Source of the DNA: Aequorivita sinensis
Lineage (GTDB): Bacteria > Bacteroidota > Bacteroidia > Flavobacteriales > Flavobacteriaceae
Length of the DNA: 64,000 bases
Direction of reading: 5' to 3'
Assembly (NCBI RefSeq): GCF_006346335.1
Contig: NZ_VDMC01000012.1
Coordinates: 1-64,000 of the forward strand
This document shows, one piece after another, positions 28,424-38,288 of this stretch (position 1 is its first letter; each line of letters begins with the position of its first letter). Both the position numbers and the translations under genes were made by a program. The notes below the pieces were generated by a model that was given only the letters and a program-made list of their open reading frames with translations, was not told where the DNA came from and did no database searches.

Positions 28424-29587
28424 ATGAAAGAAAAAAAACTACGTATTGTCCATTTGTTTTCTTCTCCTATGTCCGTATTCTATTTCATGGACAAGCAAAT
28501 GCAATTCATGATAGAAAAAGATTGTGACATTCATGTGATAGTGCCCAAAGATGAGTTGTATATGCCTCAACTAAAAGTGAGAGATGCTAATGTGAATTTT
28601 CATGATGTATCCCTTAAAAGAGAAATTTCTCCATTTTGGGATTTAATTAGTTTGTTTCAAATTATTAAACTTCTATTTAGGATTAAGGCTGATGTTATTC
28701 ACCTTCATACGCCTAAAGCATCTTTTCTTGGTGCGCTTGCGGCTAGAGTTACTTTTCAAAAAATGATTATATATCAAATGCATGGATTGGTGTCCACTGA
28801 AGGGGTTCATGTTAAAAAGAATGTGATTTATTATCTTGAGAAAGTCACGTGTAGTTTGGTCGATCGCGTATTTGCAGTGAGCCTAAGTTTGAAGAATTAC
28901 GCCATTAAAAATAAGTATTGTAAGAGTTCAAAAATTGAAGTAATTGGTAATGGAACAATCAATGGAATTGATTGGCAAGAGCGATTTAATCCAAAAGAAG
29001 TGATTAATCCATCTAAATATTTAACTAAAACAGAAATTAAGGATAAATTTGTAATAGGCTTTATTGGGAGATTATCCGAAGAAAAAGGTGTTGTAGATTT
29101 TATTGATGTTGTAGCTGCTGTATCAAAAAAATATTCAATTTTGGCCGTACTTGTAGGTCCTAATGAGATGGGAGAAAAATTAAATAGGATACTCAAGAGT
29201 AATGAGAATCTCAATGACAATAACTTTAAACGAATAGAAGAGATTCATGATCCTGAAAACATACTAAGTGCCTTTGATGTCTTGTTGTTTCCAACAAAAC
29301 GAGAAGGCTTCGGTTTAAGTGCTGCAGAGGCTAATGCTATGGAGGTGCCTGTAGTAGCTTATGATATTCCAGGAATTAAAGACGCTGTTGAAAATGGCGT
29401 TTCTGGTAAATTAGTTCCTTATGGAGACATAAAACGATTAGAAAAGTCTATTATTGAATACATACATAACCCTGAGGTGCGTAAAACTCATGGGGTTAAT
29501 GGTAGGAATAGGGTGGTTGAACTTTATGATCGAAAAGCATTGTGGTTGAAGACCTTTAATAGATATCAAGAATTAGTAACAGGATGA
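28424..29587 (+). CDS. GT4-family glycosyltransferase
   Basis: A 387-residue GT-B enzyme. The acceptor half contains VIHLHTPKASFLGALAAR near residue 92. The donor half contains FIGRLSEEKGVVDFI near residue 212 and FPTKREGFGLSAAEANAMEVPVVAY near residue 286 with the E-x7-E pair. The HTPKAS...GHT-type start resembles N,N'-diacetylbacillosaminyl-lipid 1-transferase-like enzymes (PglA/WbpT class). It is also related to the damaged GT4 at 31563, so one may have replaced the other. It overlaps the next gene by 4 bases. Confidence 0.86.
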   Translation: MKEKKLRIVHLFSSPMSVFYFMDKQMQFMIEKDCDIHVIVPKDELYMPQLKVRDANVNFHDVSLKREISPFWDLISLFQIIKLLFRIKADVIHLHTPKASFLGALAARVTFQKMIIYQMHGLVSTEGVHVKKNVIYYLEKVTCSLVDRVFAVSLSLKNYAIKNKYCKSSKIEVIGNGTINGIDWQERFNPKEVINPSKYLTKTEIKDKFVIGFIGRLSEEKGVVDFIDVVAAVSKKYSILAVLVGPNEMGEKLNRILKSNENLNDNNFKRIEEIHDPENILSAFDVLLFPTKREGFGLSAAEANAMEVPVVAYDIPGIKDAVENGVSGKLVPYGDIKRLEKSIIEYIHNPEVRKTHGVNGRNRVVELYDRKALWLKTFNRYQELVTG

Positions 29588-30210
29588 TGTCAGAACCAAA
29601 TAAAATTGCTTTTATAGGCTACTCCGGCCATGCTTACGTATGCATTGAAACGGCACAGCAAATGGGCTATGAGATTATTGGTTACTATGACGTAAAAAAG
29701 GTTGAAGAAAACCCATACGATTTAAGCTTTTTAGGAAATGAAGAGGGCTTTGAAAACAATGAAGGCTTTCTGTTTGGCAGTATTGGGGATAATAAGATTC
29801 GTCAACACATCTATGATAAAATATCAAAAATAAAAAAGGGCGTATTCACGAGTCTAATACATCCTACAGCTATTATCTCAAATACGGTAGTGATAGAAGA
29901 CAATACATTAGTTTCAGCTGCCGCCATCGTCAATGCTCTGAGTGTTATCGAAACTGGTTGTATTATTAATACAGGTGCTATTATTGAACATGAATGTCAT
30001 ATAAAAGCTTTTGTACATATTGCACCGAGAGCCGTTTTAGCGGGTAATGTTACGGTCAGAAAACGAAGTTTCATTGGGGTAGGTGCTGTAGTGAAACAAG
30101 GGATTACTATAGGTAAGGATGTTATTGTAGGAGCAGGAGCCGTGGTGGTTAAAGATATTCCAGATAATCAAGTGGTCGTTGGAAACCCTGCGAAACAGCT
30201 TAGGAAATGA
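29584..30210 (+). CDS. PglD/NeuD-type acetyltransferase
   Basis: A 208-residue PglD-family protein. A Rossmann-like N-terminus (IAFIGYSGHAYVCIETA) precedes hexapeptide repeats from about residue 95 to the end, closing with VVKDIPDNQVVVGNPAKQL. The catalytic-type histidine pair region IEHECHI is present near residue 137. PglD/NeuD enzymes acetylate 4-amino groups of UDP-sugars or O-acetylate sialic/legionaminic-type sugars. Next to a LegC-type aminotransferase relic (30518), it would fit 4-acetamido-sugar synthesis, but its partner aminotransferase is broken. It overlaps the previous gene (ATGATG). Confidence 0.87.
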   Translation: MMSEPNKIAFIGYSGHAYVCIETAQQMGYEIIGYYDVKKVEENPYDLSFLGNEEGFENNEGFLFGSIGDNKIRQHIYDKISKIKKGVFTSLIHPTAIISNTVVIEDNTLVSAAAIVNALSVIETGCIINTGAIIEHECHIKAFVHIAPRAVLAGNVTVRKRSFIGVGAVVKQGITIGKDVIVGAGAVVVKDIPDNQVVVGNPAKQLRK

Positions 30211-30517
30211 AGGGGTGTAGGTAGAGAGGATGTTCGGCGTATGGATGTGGCGGTTCGGGTGATTGGAAAATATTGTTTCAGAAGATTCAAAGATTTAAGA
30301 ATTCAAATAAACATCAGATATTTATATTCAAAAATTGAATAGAATGACATAGAGTTAAAGGATGCTATGGAACTAAAAAAAATGTTTGTTTAATGTCATT
30401 TTAAACATAGAATCTAAAGTACTATTGTACAAATAAAGTAATCTTTAAATCCTTGAATAATTGAATTCTTTGAATCCATAAATAAAAATAATCATTGAAT
30501 CATTAAATAAATAAAAA
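30211..30517 (+). other. AT-rich spacer without a gene
   Basis: A 307-base gap. After a short G-rich patch (30211-30260) it is made of near-repeated words such as GATTCAAAGATTTAAGAATTCAAA and TTGAATAATTGAATTCTTTGAATCC. No reading frame, convincing -7 element or terminator was found. Confidence 0.5.
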
Positions 30518-31562
30518 ATGATACCATTATCAATTCCAAAATTAGAAGGCAACGAATGGAAATACGTTTAAGATTGCCTAAACACAGGTTGGATTTCTTC
30601 AGCCGGATCTTATGTTAACCAATTTGAAGAAATGGTAGCGGACTATGCGGGTGCTAAATACGGCGTCGCCTGTATGAATGGAACGGTGGGTTTACATATT
30701 GCACAAATTTTATTGGGTATCAATGAAAATGATCATGTCATCGCGCCTAATATTACATTTATCGCCACATTAAATGCCATTAAATATACAGGAGCACAAC
30801 CAATCCTCATAGATGTTGATGCTCATAACTGGCAAATGGATTTAAATCTATTAGAATAGTATCTTCAAGAAAACACCGAAATAAAAACTACGGATAAGGG
30901 TACTTTTTCTTTTGATAAGACCACCAAAAAACGAGTACGTGCGATTATGCCAGTACATGTTTTAGGAAATATGGGAGATATGGATCGTTTAATGGCTATT
31001 GCTAAAACTTATCATTTAGAGGTTATTGAAGATACCACCGAGGCTTTAGGGTCAACTTATAAAGACAAACACGCTGGAACCTTTGGTAAGATTGGGGTAT
31101 TTAGTTTTAATGGGAATAAAATCATCTCTACGGGAGGTGGTGGTGTGATTGTTACCGATGATAAAGCCTTGGCTAAAAAAGCAAAACATTTAACTACGCA
31201 AGCTAAAGTTTCTGCTATGGATTATATTCATGATGAAATTGGCTTTAATTACCGTTTAGTGAATGTCTTAGCCGCTATTGGTGTTGCGCAAATGGAACAG
31301 TTCCCAGACATCTTAAAAGATAAAAGAAAAATGGATGCCTTCTATCGAGAGCAGTTACAAGGCGTAGGCGATATCAAGTTTCAAGAAATCCCAGAAGGAA
31401 CCCATCCCAACGGATGGCTATTTACCTTTAGCACCTCACGAATGAGAGAGTTATTAGCCTATCTAAACGACAACGGCGTACAATCCAGACCATTCTGGAT
31501 GCCAATGAACCAGTTAGAGATGTTTAAAGAGGATATCTACATCACGGATTCAGATGTGTCAG
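30518..31562 (+). pseudogene. LegC-type (DegT family) aminotransferase, broken by two nonsense codons and a 3' deletion
   Basis: From the ATG at 30518 the frame reads as a LegC/PglE-like aminotransferase (MIPLSIPKLEGNEWKYV...). TAA at 30569-30571 (codon 18, where lysine or similar is expected before DCLNTGWISSAG) and TAG at 30857-30859 (after NLLE, before YLQEN) interrupt it. Homology continues in the same frame on both sides, so these are point mutations and not frameshifts. The PLP region with GVFSFNGNKIISTGGGG is intact. At about 31562 the aminotransferase similarity ends after YITDSDVSA and runs without a stop into a glycosyltransferase, so the last ~100-odd residues are missing. Confidence 0.88.
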
Positions 31563-32704
31563 CCACAGTTCCACTTTCTTTAGAAAAACTTTTAGAGGGA
31601 CAATTGGAATATATGCAGAACTATTTTTCAGTGATTGCAATATCTGCGGATAAAGAGAAGCTGAAAGCCTTGGGTGCTAAAAATACCTACGCTACGTATC
31701 ATATTGAAATGACACGTAAAATAACTCCATTATCCGACTTAAAAGCGGTTTATAAATTATATAAGTATCTAAAAAAAGAAAAACCAGCAATTGTTCATAC
31801 TCATACGCCTAAAGCTGGGATTGTAGGTATGTTCGCCTCTTGGTTAGCAGGGCTGCCCAATAGGTTGCACACAGTGGCTGGACTTCCATTGATGGAAGCC
31901 TCAGGAAATAAAAGAACCTTGTTAGATTTCGTTGAAAAACTAACCTATAAATTTGCCACTAAAGTTTATCCAAACTCGAAAGGACTTTTTGACTTTATAG
32001 TAGCTCAAAATCTTACTAAACGTGGGAAACTAAAAATAATAGGACAGGGAAGCAGCAATGGAATTAACACCCAGCATTTCGACCCATCCCTTTTTGAATC
32101 TACAAGAAATACACTACGCGAAAATTTAAATATTCCGCCAGATTCTATGGTGTATATTTTTGTAGGAAGATTAGTAGGTGATAAAGGTATCAACGAATTG
32201 ATAACCGCATTTCAAAGTTTAAACGCGTCATATACCATTCCTACATCTCGATTATTGCTTGTCGGTCCATTAGAGGCTGAAATAGATCCTTTAAAAGAAG
32301 AGACACTAAAAGCTATTGAAAATAATCCAAACATAATTTCTGTAGGTTTCCAGAACGATGTCCGCCCTTATTTAGCGGCTGCAGATGTATTAACCTTCCC
32401 AAGTTACCGTGAAGGTTTTCCAAATGTAGTGATGCAAGCTGGAGCAATGGGATTGCCTTCAATTGTCAGTGATATAAATGGCTGCAATGAAATCATAATT
32501 CCAAATGTTAACGGAATAATTATTCCTCCTAAAAATACAAAAGCACTTAAGGAGGCAATGGTATTAATGCAAAATGATACCGTTTTATTTCAACATTTAA
32601 AAAATAATGCTAGAGAATTAATTGCAAGTCGCTACGAAAGACGAGAGGTTTGGGAAGCTTTGTTGGAAGAATATAAGACTTTGTTAAAGAAAAGTAAGAG
32701 TTAA
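31563..32704 (+). pseudogene. GT4-family glycosyltransferase lacking its first residues, fused in frame behind the aminotransferase relic
   Basis: About 380 residues of a GT4 enzyme follow the junction at about 31562. The segment begins at TVPLSLEKLLEGQL, which in intact relatives lies a few residues after the start codon. It then shows VHTHTPKAGIVGMFASWLAGLPNRLHTVAGLP and the donor-site FPSYREGFPNVVMQAGAMGLP. The open frame runs from 30947 to 32704 (585 codons), so a chimeric protein or a product from the internal ATG at 31613 is possible. The GT4 part shows no internal stop. It may be functional or a recent relic of a deletion between the two genes. Confidence 0.75.
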
Positions 32705-32994
32705 TCCGAATACACTCTTCAAAAATTTGGTTTCAGAATTTACAAAAAAGTTGTTGTTTCTCAATTCAAAGAAATGGCATGCAATAGAAATACTTTCAAA
32801 TCTTAACAGACGCTACTGCTTCTTTTGCCTAACTCCTAGATAACCTCCTGAGTCAAATTGCTTAACTTTTCTCTTAAGTGTTGGATTTTTTAATAATCTT
32901 TCTGTTTCCTTGCTTCCTCAAGTTGCGAATTGTTATAAACTAAAAAAAGACCACCATCACGGCAGTCTTTTTTAAAATATAAGTATCTAAATGA
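32705..32994. other. Spacer after the polysaccharide locus
   Basis: A 290-base gap between the convergent damaged glycosyltransferase and the FKBP gene. Apart from the terminator at 32942-32974 no feature was found. Confidence 0.5.
32942..32974. terminator. Bidirectional rho-independent terminator
   Basis: AAAAAAGAC and GTCTTTTTT form a stem around a short loop region (CACCATCACGGCA), with an A-run on one side and a T-run on the other. It lies 20 bases past the stop of the minus-strand FKBP gene and can also end the plus-strand polysaccharide transcript. Confidence 0.7.
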
Positions 32995-33423
32995 TTACTT
33001 TATCTCAAGTAATTCTAGTTCGAAAGTTAGATCTTGTCCTGCAAGTGGGTGGTTTGCATCAACGATAATAAAATCGTCTTTTACATCGGCAACGCGAAGT
33101 TGACGCTCAGATCCATCAGGGTTTTTAGATACTAACCCCATACCAACTTCTGGCTTTATTTCTTGCGGTAGATTTTCGTTAGGTATTTTTTGGAAAAGCT
33201 CTTTTTGAACATCCCCGTAAGCTTCCTCTTTTGGGATGGTGATGGTTTTCTTCTCATTCACTTTCATATCCACCAACCCCTTTTCAAAACCAGGGATTAA
33301 ACGGCCTTCCCCAAGCTTAACCTCTAAAGGCTCACGCTGTAGCGAACTATCGAACACCTGTCCGTTGTTTAATTTTCCTGTGTAATGAAGTTTTACGGTT
33401 TCATTTCCTTGTACTTGACTCAT
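32995..33423 (-). CDS. FKBP-type peptidyl-prolyl isomerase, SlyD-like
   Basis: A 142-residue cytoplasmic FKBP. GKLNNGQVFDSS at about residues 16-27 and LGEGRLIPGFEKGLVDMKVNEKKT follow the SlyD-type layout, where the insert-in-flap domain (PEEAYG-like: IPKEEAYGDVQKELFQKIP) interrupts the FKBP fold. The histidine-rich metal tail of E. coli SlyD is absent. It catalyses proline isomerisation and acts as a folding chaperone. It stands alone and starts at ATG 33423. Confidence 0.9.
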   Translation of the reverse strand: MSQVQGNETVKLHYTGKLNNGQVFDSSLQREPLEVKLGEGRLIPGFEKGLVDMKVNEKKTITIPKEEAYGDVQKELFQKIPNENLPQEIKPEVGMGLVSKNPDGSERQLRVADVKDDFIIVDANHPLAGQDLTFELELLEIK

Positions 33424-33923
33424 AAATTTGTTTTTACAATTATTTCAATAAGTGAACAAAACTATAGGTTTGAATTGCCAATTCCACAGAAAATTGCCTA
33501 TAATTCAAAGTTTTAGGTAAATTTTAGGAAAAAGATAAAGAGAAGAGAAAAAAAGAGGCAAGATTTAGGAACCAAGATTTTGTTTCAAGTATTTATACTG
33601 CTTTTTTAGAAATTTATAATTGTCAATTGCTTCCTAATATCAATCTCCTTTCACCATATATCCCAAATTCTATACTAAACTCATAACTCTTAACTCTTAA
33701 CTCTTAACTCATAACTCTTAACTCTGAACTCACAACTCATAACTCATAACTTTACACCATAACTGTATAGTTTTTTTTATATAATTTTTAAAGTCGTTAA
33801 TTCATAATTCTGAATTCATAATTCATAATTCTGAATTCCGAATTGACAATTGTGAATATCTATTTTATTTTTATAAAGTCAGTGGTGTTATAATTGATAT
33901 TTTTGGGCTTTTAAAAAAATATT
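33424..33923. repeat. Simple-repeat spacer with promoter for the DUF4494 gene
   Basis: A 500-base gap. From about 33660 to 33850 it consists of AACTCTTAACTC, AACTCATAACTC and AATTCTGAATTC units like those at 185-379. TATTTTTG at 33898-33905 is a -7 element match and would give a very short leader before the ATG at 33924. No gene was found in the gap. Confidence 0.6.
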
Positions 33924-34421
33924 ATGAGCGTAACTTGGTATGAATGTAAGGTGAAATCCAAAAAAACACACGAAACAGGAGAGCAAAAAGTAACAACGGA
34001 TACTTATCTGCTTGATGCAGTTTCTTATACGGAAGCAGAAGCTAGAATTACCGAAGAGATGAAAACTTTTACTGAGGAAGATTTTAGGATTATGAATATT
34101 AAAGTAGCCAACTTTTCAGAAGTTCATCCCTTTGAAAATTCTGACCGCTGGTTTAAGTCTAAGGTTTCTTTAATAGCACTTGACGAAGAAAGTGGGAAAG
34201 AGAAAAAGACAAATATCTACTTGCTAGTTCAGGCAAACGATGTAAAGGAAGCTTTTGAAAACACTACAAAAGCTATGGAGCAAACCATGGGGGATTATAA
34301 TATTCCTTCTATCACCGAATCACCAATTGTAGATGTTTTTCCTTATTTTACAGGAGAAGAAGAACAGTTAGAAAAATTTAAAGTACTTGATTCTCCAGAA
34401 TTGGTTGAACAAGAAGATTAG
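33924..34421 (+). CDS. DUF4494 protein of unknown function
   Basis: A 165-residue acidic protein. It begins with the family-typical SVTWYECKVKSKKTHETGEQKVTTDTYLLDAVSYTEAE layout, followed by two similar halves (WYECKVK... and WFKSKVSLIALDEESGKEKKTNIYLL), which suggests an internal duplication. It has no signal peptide or membrane span. DUF4494 is widespread in Bacteroidota as a single gene; no function is established that I can name. It stands alone here. Confidence 0.85.
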   Translation: MSVTWYECKVKSKKTHETGEQKVTTDTYLLDAVSYTEAEARITEEMKTFTEEDFRIMNIKVANFSEVHPFENSDRWFKSKVSLIALDEESGKEKKTNIYLLVQANDVKEAFENTTKAMEQTMGDYNIPSITESPIVDVFPYFTGEEEQLEKFKVLDSPELVEQED

Positions 34422-34498
34422 GGTTAGAGGTGAATATTAAGAGAAGAGAAAAAAGAACAGAGAGAAGAGAGACTTGGATAACGATAATTGGAAATGGA

Positions 34499-34565
34499 GT
34501 CTAGTTTTTAGCATCTAGCATCTAGCATCTAGCGTCTGTCATCTAGCATCTAGATTCCAGCATCT
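34499..34565. repeat. Tandem TAGCATC repeat
   Basis: Six to seven degenerate copies of a 7-10 base unit (TAGCATC, TAGCGTC, TGTCATC, CAGCATC) lie between the DUF4494 gene and the M24 peptidase gene. It is another simple-sequence spacer of the sort seen at 1-65. Confidence 0.75.
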
Positions 34566-34640
34566 AAACTCAAGAGGTCTTAGCTGTATAATAGCATATT
34601 AAAAATGTGTGTCGTATCTTTATTTTAAACTAAATGAATT

Positions 34641-35849
34641 ATGAATAGTAATAGAAAATACGGAATCGGTGGGAGTACTGCGGAAGTGGAATTATCCAAA
34701 TTAACCGAACCTACGGTAAAACCGTCTCCAATTAGTAAAGAGGAGTTTCAAAATAGAATTGATAAAGCTTGTGCAGCCTTAAAAAATAACGGATTAGACG
34801 CATTATACCTCAATGCTGGTACTAACTTATATTATTTTACAAATACCAAATGGAATCCTTCCGAACGCTTAGTGGGGGCGATTCTGTTTGCTGATGGGAG
34901 TTTAAAATACGTGGTTCCTGAGTTTGAAATAGGCACTTTTAACGATTACAAAGGAATCGATGGCGAAATAATTGCTTGGGCTGAACACGAGTGTCCTATT
35001 CAAAAAATTGCTGATAATGTTGAACAGGGGATAGGCCTTGCTTTAGACGATGTTACGCCATTTACCTTAGTTTCTCGTTTTCAAAACCACAAGGTGTTTC
35101 AAATAAGCAGTGCCGAAACCCTGATCCGAGATATTAGAATGCTTAAGAGTGATGCGGAAATTGCACAACTTCAATATGCAATGGACTTGACAATGCAAGT
35201 GCATAAGGCAACAGCCAAAATATTAAGACCAGGGATTACAACCGCTGAAGTAGAAGATTTCATAAATAAAGCACATAAAAAACTCGGAATTGCAAGTGGA
35301 TCGTACTTTTGCATTGTTCTATTTGGAAAGGATTCTAGTTTTCCTCACGGGGTGAAATCGCCAAAACCACTTGAAGAAAATGATATAGTGTTAGTAGATA
35401 CCGGAGCGCGATTCAATGGATATCTTTCCGATATCACTAGAACTTATATTTACGGGGAAGCAACTGCAAGGCAAAAAGAAATCTGGACAAATGAGAAAGA
35501 CGCACAGCTAGCTGCCTTTAACGCTGCACAACTAGGGAAACCTTGTGGACATATTGATGACCAAGTACGCGTACAGCTTGTAAAAGATGGTTTAGGCCCT
35601 GATTACGATCTTCCCGGTCTGCCGCATAGAACAGGACACGGAATCGGACTAGATATTCACGAACATCCCTTTATTCTTAGAGGGAACGATATTGAGCTGC
35701 AAGCGGGAATGACCTTTAGTATAGAACCTATGATAGTTGTACCCAACGAATTTGGAATCCGTCTAGAAGATCATATTTACATGACCAGTGAAGGACCAAA
35801 ATGGTTTACAGAGCCAGCACATAGTATTGATAATCCATTTGGAGTTTAG
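34641..35849 (+). CDS. M24-family metallopeptidase (Xaa-Pro aminopeptidase/prolidase-like)
   Basis: A 402-residue pita-bread peptidase with an N-terminal creatinase-like domain (about residues 1-170) and a catalytic domain that carries all five metal ligands. The ligands lie in VDTGARF (first Asp), SDITRTYIYG (second Asp), HRTGHGIGLDIHEHP (His), SIEPMIV (Glu) and RLEDHIY (Glu). It removes N-terminal residues before proline or cleaves X-Pro dipeptides in the cytoplasm. No signal peptide is visible. It is a solitary housekeeping-type gene. Confidence 0.9.
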   Translation: MNSNRKYGIGGSTAEVELSKLTEPTVKPSPISKEEFQNRIDKACAALKNNGLDALYLNAGTNLYYFTNTKWNPSERLVGAILFADGSLKYVVPEFEIGTFNDYKGIDGEIIAWAEHECPIQKIADNVEQGIGLALDDVTPFTLVSRFQNHKVFQISSAETLIRDIRMLKSDAEIAQLQYAMDLTMQVHKATAKILRPGITTAEVEDFINKAHKKLGIASGSYFCIVLFGKDSSFPHGVKSPKPLEENDIVLVDTGARFNGYLSDITRTYIYGEATARQKEIWTNEKDAQLAAFNAAQLGKPCGHIDDQVRVQLVKDGLGPDYDLPGLPHRTGHGIGLDIHEHPFILRGNDIELQAGMTFSIEPMIVVPNEFGIRLEDHIYMTSEGPKWFTEPAHSIDNPFGV

Positions 35850-35942
35850 CGAAATAGCAAAGAACTTTTAAATAGTTGGTTTCAAATTTTTAGTTTAGCA
35901 TTCTTTTAAGTATTTAATTAGGGCCTAATCCTTTAAAGTTGT

Positions 35943-35950
35943 TATTTTTG
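35943..35950 (+). promoter_or_regulatory. Promoter -7 element of nagB
   Basis: TATTTTTG matches the Bacteroidota TAnnTTTG -7 element, about 60 bases upstream of the nagB start, and a GTTG lies about 7 bases before it. The gap 35850-36008 holds nothing else recognisable. Confidence 0.5.
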
Positions 35951-36008
35951 CGCACTTTTTTAAATTGAACTTGAATAAATATAATCAGTTAAATCTGATT
36001 GAATTGTG

Positions 36009-36791
36009 ATGATTAAAAGCTCTAATATACAGCCTGATTTTGATAAGTTGACAGTCTATGATAGTGCTGTTCTTGCTTCTAAATACACTGCAAAGAAAAT
36101 AGCAGAACTTATTCTTCAGAAACAAAAAGAAGGTAACCGCGCAATTTTAGGTCTTGCTACGGGGAATACGCCTAAAATGGTTTATGAGGAATTGATTCGT
36201 ATGCATAAACACGAAGGTTTGAGCTTTAGCAATGTTGTAAGTTTTAACCTAGATGAATACTATCCAATTAGTGTAAATGACGAGCAGAGCTATACTTACT
36301 TTATGAATAACAACCTGTTTAATCACGTTGATATAAAAAAAGAAAACATTCACATTCCACATACCGATTGTACTTCAAACCAAATAAGTAAATACTGCTT
36401 AGATTACGAAAATAAAATCAAGAGCTATGGTGGCTTAGATTTGCAGTTGTTAGGCATTGGTAGAAACGGCCATATTGGTTTTAATGAGCCAGGTTCTAAA
36501 TTTGATTCCATTACGAGATTAATCGATTTACATCCCCTAACAAGGGAAGATGCTATCGAGAATTTTGGAGATTTAGATAATGTTCCTCACCAGGCTATTA
36601 CGATGGGCATCAATACCATTGTTCAAGCTAAAAAAATATTATTGTTAGCCTTAGGGGAAAGAAAATCTGAAATTATTAAGAAAGCGCTTAACGGTACCAT
36701 CGCTACGGAAGTGCCATCGTCTATACTCCAAACACTACCACAAGTGGAATACATACTCGACCGAGAAGCAGCAGCATTGATACAGAAATAG
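36009..36791 (+). CDS. nagB: Glucosamine-6-phosphate deaminase
   Basis: A NagB of about 260 residues, which converts glucosamine-6-phosphate into fructose-6-phosphate and ammonia. Motifs are GLATGNTPKMVYEEL near residue 48, the catalytic FNLDEYYPIS near residue 79 and LLGIGRNGHIGFNEPGS near residue 150. The length equals the compact bacterial type. The ATG at 36009 is preferred to the GTG directly before it. It links amino-sugar catabolism to glycolysis and may balance precursor supply for surface glycans, though it is separated from that locus. Confidence 0.93.
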   Translation: MIKSSNIQPDFDKLTVYDSAVLASKYTAKKIAELILQKQKEGNRAILGLATGNTPKMVYEELIRMHKHEGLSFSNVVSFNLDEYYPISVNDEQSYTYFMNNNLFNHVDIKKENIHIPHTDCTSNQISKYCLDYENKIKSYGGLDLQLLGIGRNGHIGFNEPGSKFDSITRLIDLHPLTREDAIENFGDLDNVPHQAITMGINTIVQAKKILLLALGERKSEIIKKALNGTIATEVPSSILQTLPQVEYILDREAAALIQK

Positions 36792-36816
36792 CTTGCTTTA
36801 TTCTCTATTATAAGAA

Positions 36817-38034
36817 TTATTCCAAAGCTTTTATTACTGCATTTACAAATTCTTTACGGCCTTTAACTAGTTCTTTTGAACTAGCTTTTGGCCAAGCTGC
36901 AATTTGCGCGATTACGAGGTCTTTACTAGGGTCGATATAAATCATTTGTCCAAATATGCCTACAGCAGCATAGCTTCCGCTATTTGAACGCCACCACAAA
37001 TATCCGTATCCGTCGCCTTCCTCGTTTGTTTTATATAAAACAGAAGTAGCGTCTTTTACCCACTCTTCAGCTAAAATAATATTGTTGTTTAATTTGCTTT
37101 CACGCAGCATAAGTGTTCCTAAGCGTGCAAAATCGCTAAGGCTAGCAGAAAGACCGCTTCCACCAATATTTTCATTGCTGCATTCGTCGGCAAGCCAGTA
37201 CGCGCAATGCTCCATTCCCCAAGGCTTCCAAATTCTTTCTGAAAGGTATTCAGCCAAACTTTTTCCGGTAGCTTTCTGAACCAATATCCCGACTAAATCG
37301 GTTTCACCAGTACTGTAATTCCAAGTAGTGCCAGGTTTATTTGAAAATTCTAATTGCTTCATATATGTCAATATATGCGACTCGTTACCATCACAGGGTT
37401 GTAGATACATTTGAGCCACATCTGAATTGTGATCCTCATAATCTTCGTTCCAAGCAATACCAGAAGTCATTGTTAGTAATTGTCGTACACTTACTTCTCC
37501 ATAATCGTATCCTTCAAGTTCAGTGATATATTTTTTTAAAGGATCGTCTAAACTTTCAATATCCCCTTCTTTTAATGCAACACCTACTAACATTGAGGAA
37601 ACTGATTTAGCCACAGAAAATGAAGTCCATAAGGTTTCTTTATCAATTCCGTTTGAATACGCTTCGAGTTTAATTTTATTGTTTTGAATTACAATTACTC
37701 CCTGAACGTGATTGTCGCTCATATATGAAGTTAAAGTTGTTTTATCATCCCAAATTGGTGTAATATTTTCAGTTTTTTCTAATGAAGAACTTTTAGTAGT
37801 GCCTGAAACAAGTATGCTAGGATAAAGTTCGTGCATTATAGGAAAGCGTCTCTCTTTTTCTTCTTGCGACCAAAAGAGCAAACTCTCTAGTTTCTGCCCC
37901 ATGGTTTCTCCGGGAATGTTTGCGATTTCAGCCTTAGCTTGCTCTGTCGTTAGAGTTGTACAGTCTTGAGCAGCTACTGTTAGCGAAGCCATCGCTAAAC
38001 AAGTAGATAATATGAAGTTTTTGTAATGAATCAT
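36817..38034 (-). CDS. Serine hydrolase of the beta-lactamase class C / penicillin-binding family
   Basis: A 405-residue exported protein with a signal peptide (KNFILSTCLAMASLTVAAQ, cleavage near residue 22). The catalytic SFSVAKSVSSMLVG (SxxK) lies near residue 140 and WNYSTGETD (YxN-like YST) near residue 240. Family members include esterases, D-amino acid amidases and DD-peptidases; a resistance role is not implied. It converges with nagB across a 25-base gap. The specific substrate is unknown. Confidence 0.86.
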   Translation of the reverse strand: MIHYKNFILSTCLAMASLTVAAQDCTTLTTEQAKAEIANIPGETMGQKLESLLFWSQEEKERRFPIMHELYPSILVSGTTKSSSLEKTENITPIWDDKTTLTSYMSDNHVQGVIVIQNNKIKLEAYSNGIDKETLWTSFSVAKSVSSMLVGVALKEGDIESLDDPLKKYITELEGYDYGEVSVRQLLTMTSGIAWNEDYEDHNSDVAQMYLQPCDGNESHILTYMKQLEFSNKPGTTWNYSTGETDLVGILVQKATGKSLAEYLSERIWKPWGMEHCAYWLADECSNENIGGSGLSASLSDFARLGTLMLRESKLNNNIILAEEWVKDATSVLYKTNEEGDGYGYLWWRSNSGSYAAVGIFGQMIYIDPSKDLVIAQIAAWPKASSKELVKGRKEFVNAVIKALE

Positions 38035-38236
38035 TATTAAAGTGAGTTTGTAAAGTTTACTATAAGACTTTGATTAACATCTTGAGAAGATGGCTGTCAT
38101 TTACTTTCCGATGCAATATGTGAAGTCCTATTGATAATCAGCGATTTACATCTAAATAGAAACCGATTAGCAACAAAAAAGGTTGATTTTTAGCTAATTA
38201 AGGGCTAAAGATAGGAAAGATGGGAAGTTTTTAAAC

Positions 38237-38268
38237 AAAAAAACCGCCCTAATAATAGGACGGTTTTC
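38237..38268 (-). terminator. Rho-independent terminator of the DUF6266 gene
   Basis: AAAACCGCCCTA and TAGGACGGTTTT pair imperfectly around a short loop. It lies about 20 bases past the minus-strand stop at 38289 and reads into a T-run on that strand. Confidence 0.65.
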
Positions 38269-38288
38269 GGGGAAAACGTCAATCGCTT

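Noticed and set aside
30518-30859. Stop-codon reassignment or read-through in the LegC-type gene
   Set aside because: Both TAA and TAG are affected, the gene also lacks its 3' end, and neighbouring genes use these codons as stops.
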